DNA of 64,000 nucleotides from Sedimentibacter sp. (GTDB taxonomy: Bacteria > Bacillota > Clostridia > Tissierellales > Sedimentibacteraceae). The notes below the pieces were generated by a model. It was not told the DNA's origin, did not search any database, and saw only the letters and a program-made list of their open reading frames with translations. A program made the position numbers and the translations under genes. The stretch is from contig JAHDLA010000011.1 in NCBI GenBank assembly GCA_018436705.1, positions 237,390 through 301,389 on the forward strand. The letters are read 5' to 3'. Below are positions 62,698 to 64,000 of the stretch, piece after piece. Each line of letters starts with the position of its first letter. Position 1 is the first letter of the stretch.

Positions 62698-62714
62698 CGA
62701 ACGTTTCCTTTTCC

Positions 62715-63551
62715 TTACAACTTTTTTCTAAGTCGTATATTTTTATTCTTTAAAATTTTTTTATCCTCAAAGTAATTTTCTTTTAAATTATATTTCCCGT
62801 CTTTTATATAATACAAATCATTTTCTATCTTTACATATTTTATTTCATTTGCACGAATTAAATTTGAATATCTTTTTTCATCCTCTATTATTACCAAATC
62901 ATTATTGGAGAGTATTTGTATAATTGTTTCGCTTGTTTTATATTTATTTATTTTATCTGCCGTTTTTACTATTATCAAATCTTTATAATATTCTTTTACT
63001 GAACGTTGTATTTTTTGAAACCTCTTTTCATAGATTTCGTTAACCGGAATCATTAAAAAAAACATTAGTATTGGTATAATTAAAAAAATTGTTTTTGCAG
63101 TTACTATGCTAATGGCAATTAATGTATATGATATAATGTAGTATGTTAATATTGCTAATAGATCTTTATGCTTTTTTAATGCTTCTTTTTTTGTCATATC
63201 TACATTATTTAAATCTCCAAAATCACCAAGAAAATACCTAAACAATTTTTTACTTATTATTACCATAATTAAAATAAGTAGCACAAGCAACACCATTATC
63301 CAGATTCTAAAATATTTATCACCCTCAAATATCGGCACTAAAACTTTATTTAATAGAAGAAGGCTTGCTCCTATATATGCCATCAAAACGATTAAAGTAT
63401 AGTTAGAAAAGTCCTTCTTGCATTTAGCAACATTATACTCATAATTGAAAACAAAGGTATTTACATTCATATATTTCTTTATATTGTAACTTACATCTTT
63501 TTTGTAATGCCCTTTTACAAGATCTGCTATTAATCCAATTAGATAAGTCAA
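62715..63551 (-). CDS. membrane protein, unknown
   Basis: 278 residues from TTG 63551 behind AGGGTG. Four membrane segments (about 52-70, 82-100, 133-149 and 151-168), cytosolic N-part and a C-terminal 90-residue domain, soluble and beta-rich, with YYKDLIIVKTADKINKYK and DLVIIEDEKRYSNLIRANEI. No match to a named family that I can give. Own terminator. The 63552-63649 gap shows nothing. Confidence 0.65.
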   Translation of the reverse strand: MTYLIGLIADLVKGHYKKDVSYNIKKYMNVNTFVFNYEYNVAKCKKDFSNYTLIVLMAYIGASLLLLNKVLVPIFEGDKYFRIWIMVLLVLLILIMVIISKKLFRYFLGDFGDLNNVDMTKKEALKKHKDLLAILTYYIISYTLIAISIVTAKTIFLIIPILMFFLMIPVNEIYEKRFQKIQRSVKEYYKDLIIVKTADKINKYKTSETIIQILSNNDLVIIEDEKRYSNLIRANEIKYVKIENDLYYIKDGKYNLKENYFEDKKILKNKNIRLRKKL

Positions 63552-63649
63552 TTTTAATCACCCTGCATTATTCTATTACATTATAGACATAAATACAATA
63601 TTTTCCTTTCTATTATTTTAAGTCACAATTATAACAAATATAAATTGAT

Positions 63650-63886
63650 TCAATCATCCGGCAAATCATATTTTTCAAGTATTCCAAGTCCCCATTTGTT
63701 AGAATATATTTGATTAGTGAGTTCTTCTAATCTTTCCTGTCCTACTTTTATATCTCCTAAGATATTTTTAATTAATGTTTTTACATATTGTTTTGCTGAT
63801 AAATTGCCTGCAGAACAGTTTATAAGATTCTGAGTATGTATTTCTCTTAACTCCTTTGTTTGGACTTGTGTCAATAGAGTAGACAC
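63650..63886 (-). CDS. hypothetical protein, 5' end altered by an IS element
   Basis: 78 residues from a GTG at 63886. The first six codons lie in the terminal repeat of the IS3-like element, so the natural start of the gene was probably removed. The rest reads QVQTKELREIHTQNLINCSA, KQYVKTLIKNILGDIKVGQE, GLGILEKYDLPDD, soluble and helical. Function unknown. Confidence 0.45.
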   Translation of the reverse strand: MSTLLTQVQTKELREIHTQNLINCSAGNLSAKQYVKTLIKNILGDIKVGQERLEELTNQIYSNKWGLGILEKYDLPDD

Positions 63887-64000
63887 AAAAAGTTTAACTT
63901 TTTTTACACCACTCAGGCAGCTTCATGAGCAGCCTGTGGAGTCATATAATTTATAGCACCATGAATCCTTTTACGGTTGTACCAGGATTCGATATATTCA
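63869..64000 (-). mobile_element. IS3-family element, right-hand end only
   Basis: The terminal sequence begins near 63869 with TGTCAATAGAGTAGACAC, like the ends of IS150-group elements. Inside it stands the last part of the transposase. The element runs beyond the window. Confidence 0.75.
63913..64000 (-). CDS. IS3-family transposase orfB, C-terminal end, partial
   Basis: The frame is open to the window edge and ends at the stop 63913. It reads EYIESWYNRKRIHGAINYMT then PQAAHEAA, the standard end of the rve-type integrase domain of IS3/IS150 transposases (W-Y-N-x-x-R-x-H). Confidence 0.88.
   Translation of the reverse strand, partial: EYIESWYNRKRIHGAINYMTPQAAHEAA

Overview
The window is AT-rich and looks like an anaerobic, spore-forming-lineage Firmicute, probably a Tissierellia/Clostridia member resembling Sedimentibacter. 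This is inferred from gene content: a purine-catabolic gene set, a sodium-pumping biotin decarboxylase, SigI/RsgI, a Bacillus-type LexA box, CIRCE-controlled groESL, and phage genes of the Clostridia HK97-like type. No database search was possible, so family names rest on recognised motifs and gene order.

Left host region (1-11.6 kb, all minus strand). It reads from right to left: a sigma-54 activator like YgeV, then ygeX, ygeW, ygeY, a short ygfK, arcC, ssnA and a purine permease cut by the window edge. A consensus sigma-54 promoter lies in front of ygeX, with three copies of a TTATCA-N3-TGATAA dyad upstream as candidate enhancer sites. Together these suggest inducible purine and nitrogen catabolism ending in carbamoyl phosphate and ATP.

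Prophage (11,626-48,088). A complete-looking 36.5 kb siphovirus-type prophage lies between two 18-bp core repeats. The right copy contains the stop codon of groL, so integration is at the 3' end of the chaperonin gene. Integrase arm sites repeat near both ends. From right to left it holds integrase, metallopeptidase, repressor, a four-operator switch, Cro-like, Rha-like and excisionase-like genes, an early region with a stand-alone Spo0A C-terminal-like domain, a Rad50-like/RecT/MBL recombination module, a replication protein gene carrying DnaA boxes and iteron-like repeats, DNA methylase, late regulator, HNH, a cos candidate, terminase, portal, protease, capsid, connectors, tail genes with a programmed -1 frameshift, tape measure, fibre, two holins and endolysin. 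Beyond lysis is a conversion region with separately promoted genes: an ADP-ribosyltransferase-like gene broken by one base, with an XRE gene; a LexA-controlled small gene; and an MBL lipoprotein. A fourth moron sits inside the tail operon.

Right host region (48.1-64 kb). groL and groS (CIRCE), fba, a methylmalonyl-CoA-decarboxylase-type sodium pump operon with a thioesterase, a cation efflux/ABC-F pair, the sigI-rsgI operon, a tRNA-Ala with a truncated tRNA relic before it, a damaged copper-amine-oxidase-domain protein gene, a probable type I toxin-antitoxin locus, several small membrane-protein genes, and the end of an IS3-family element at the window edge.
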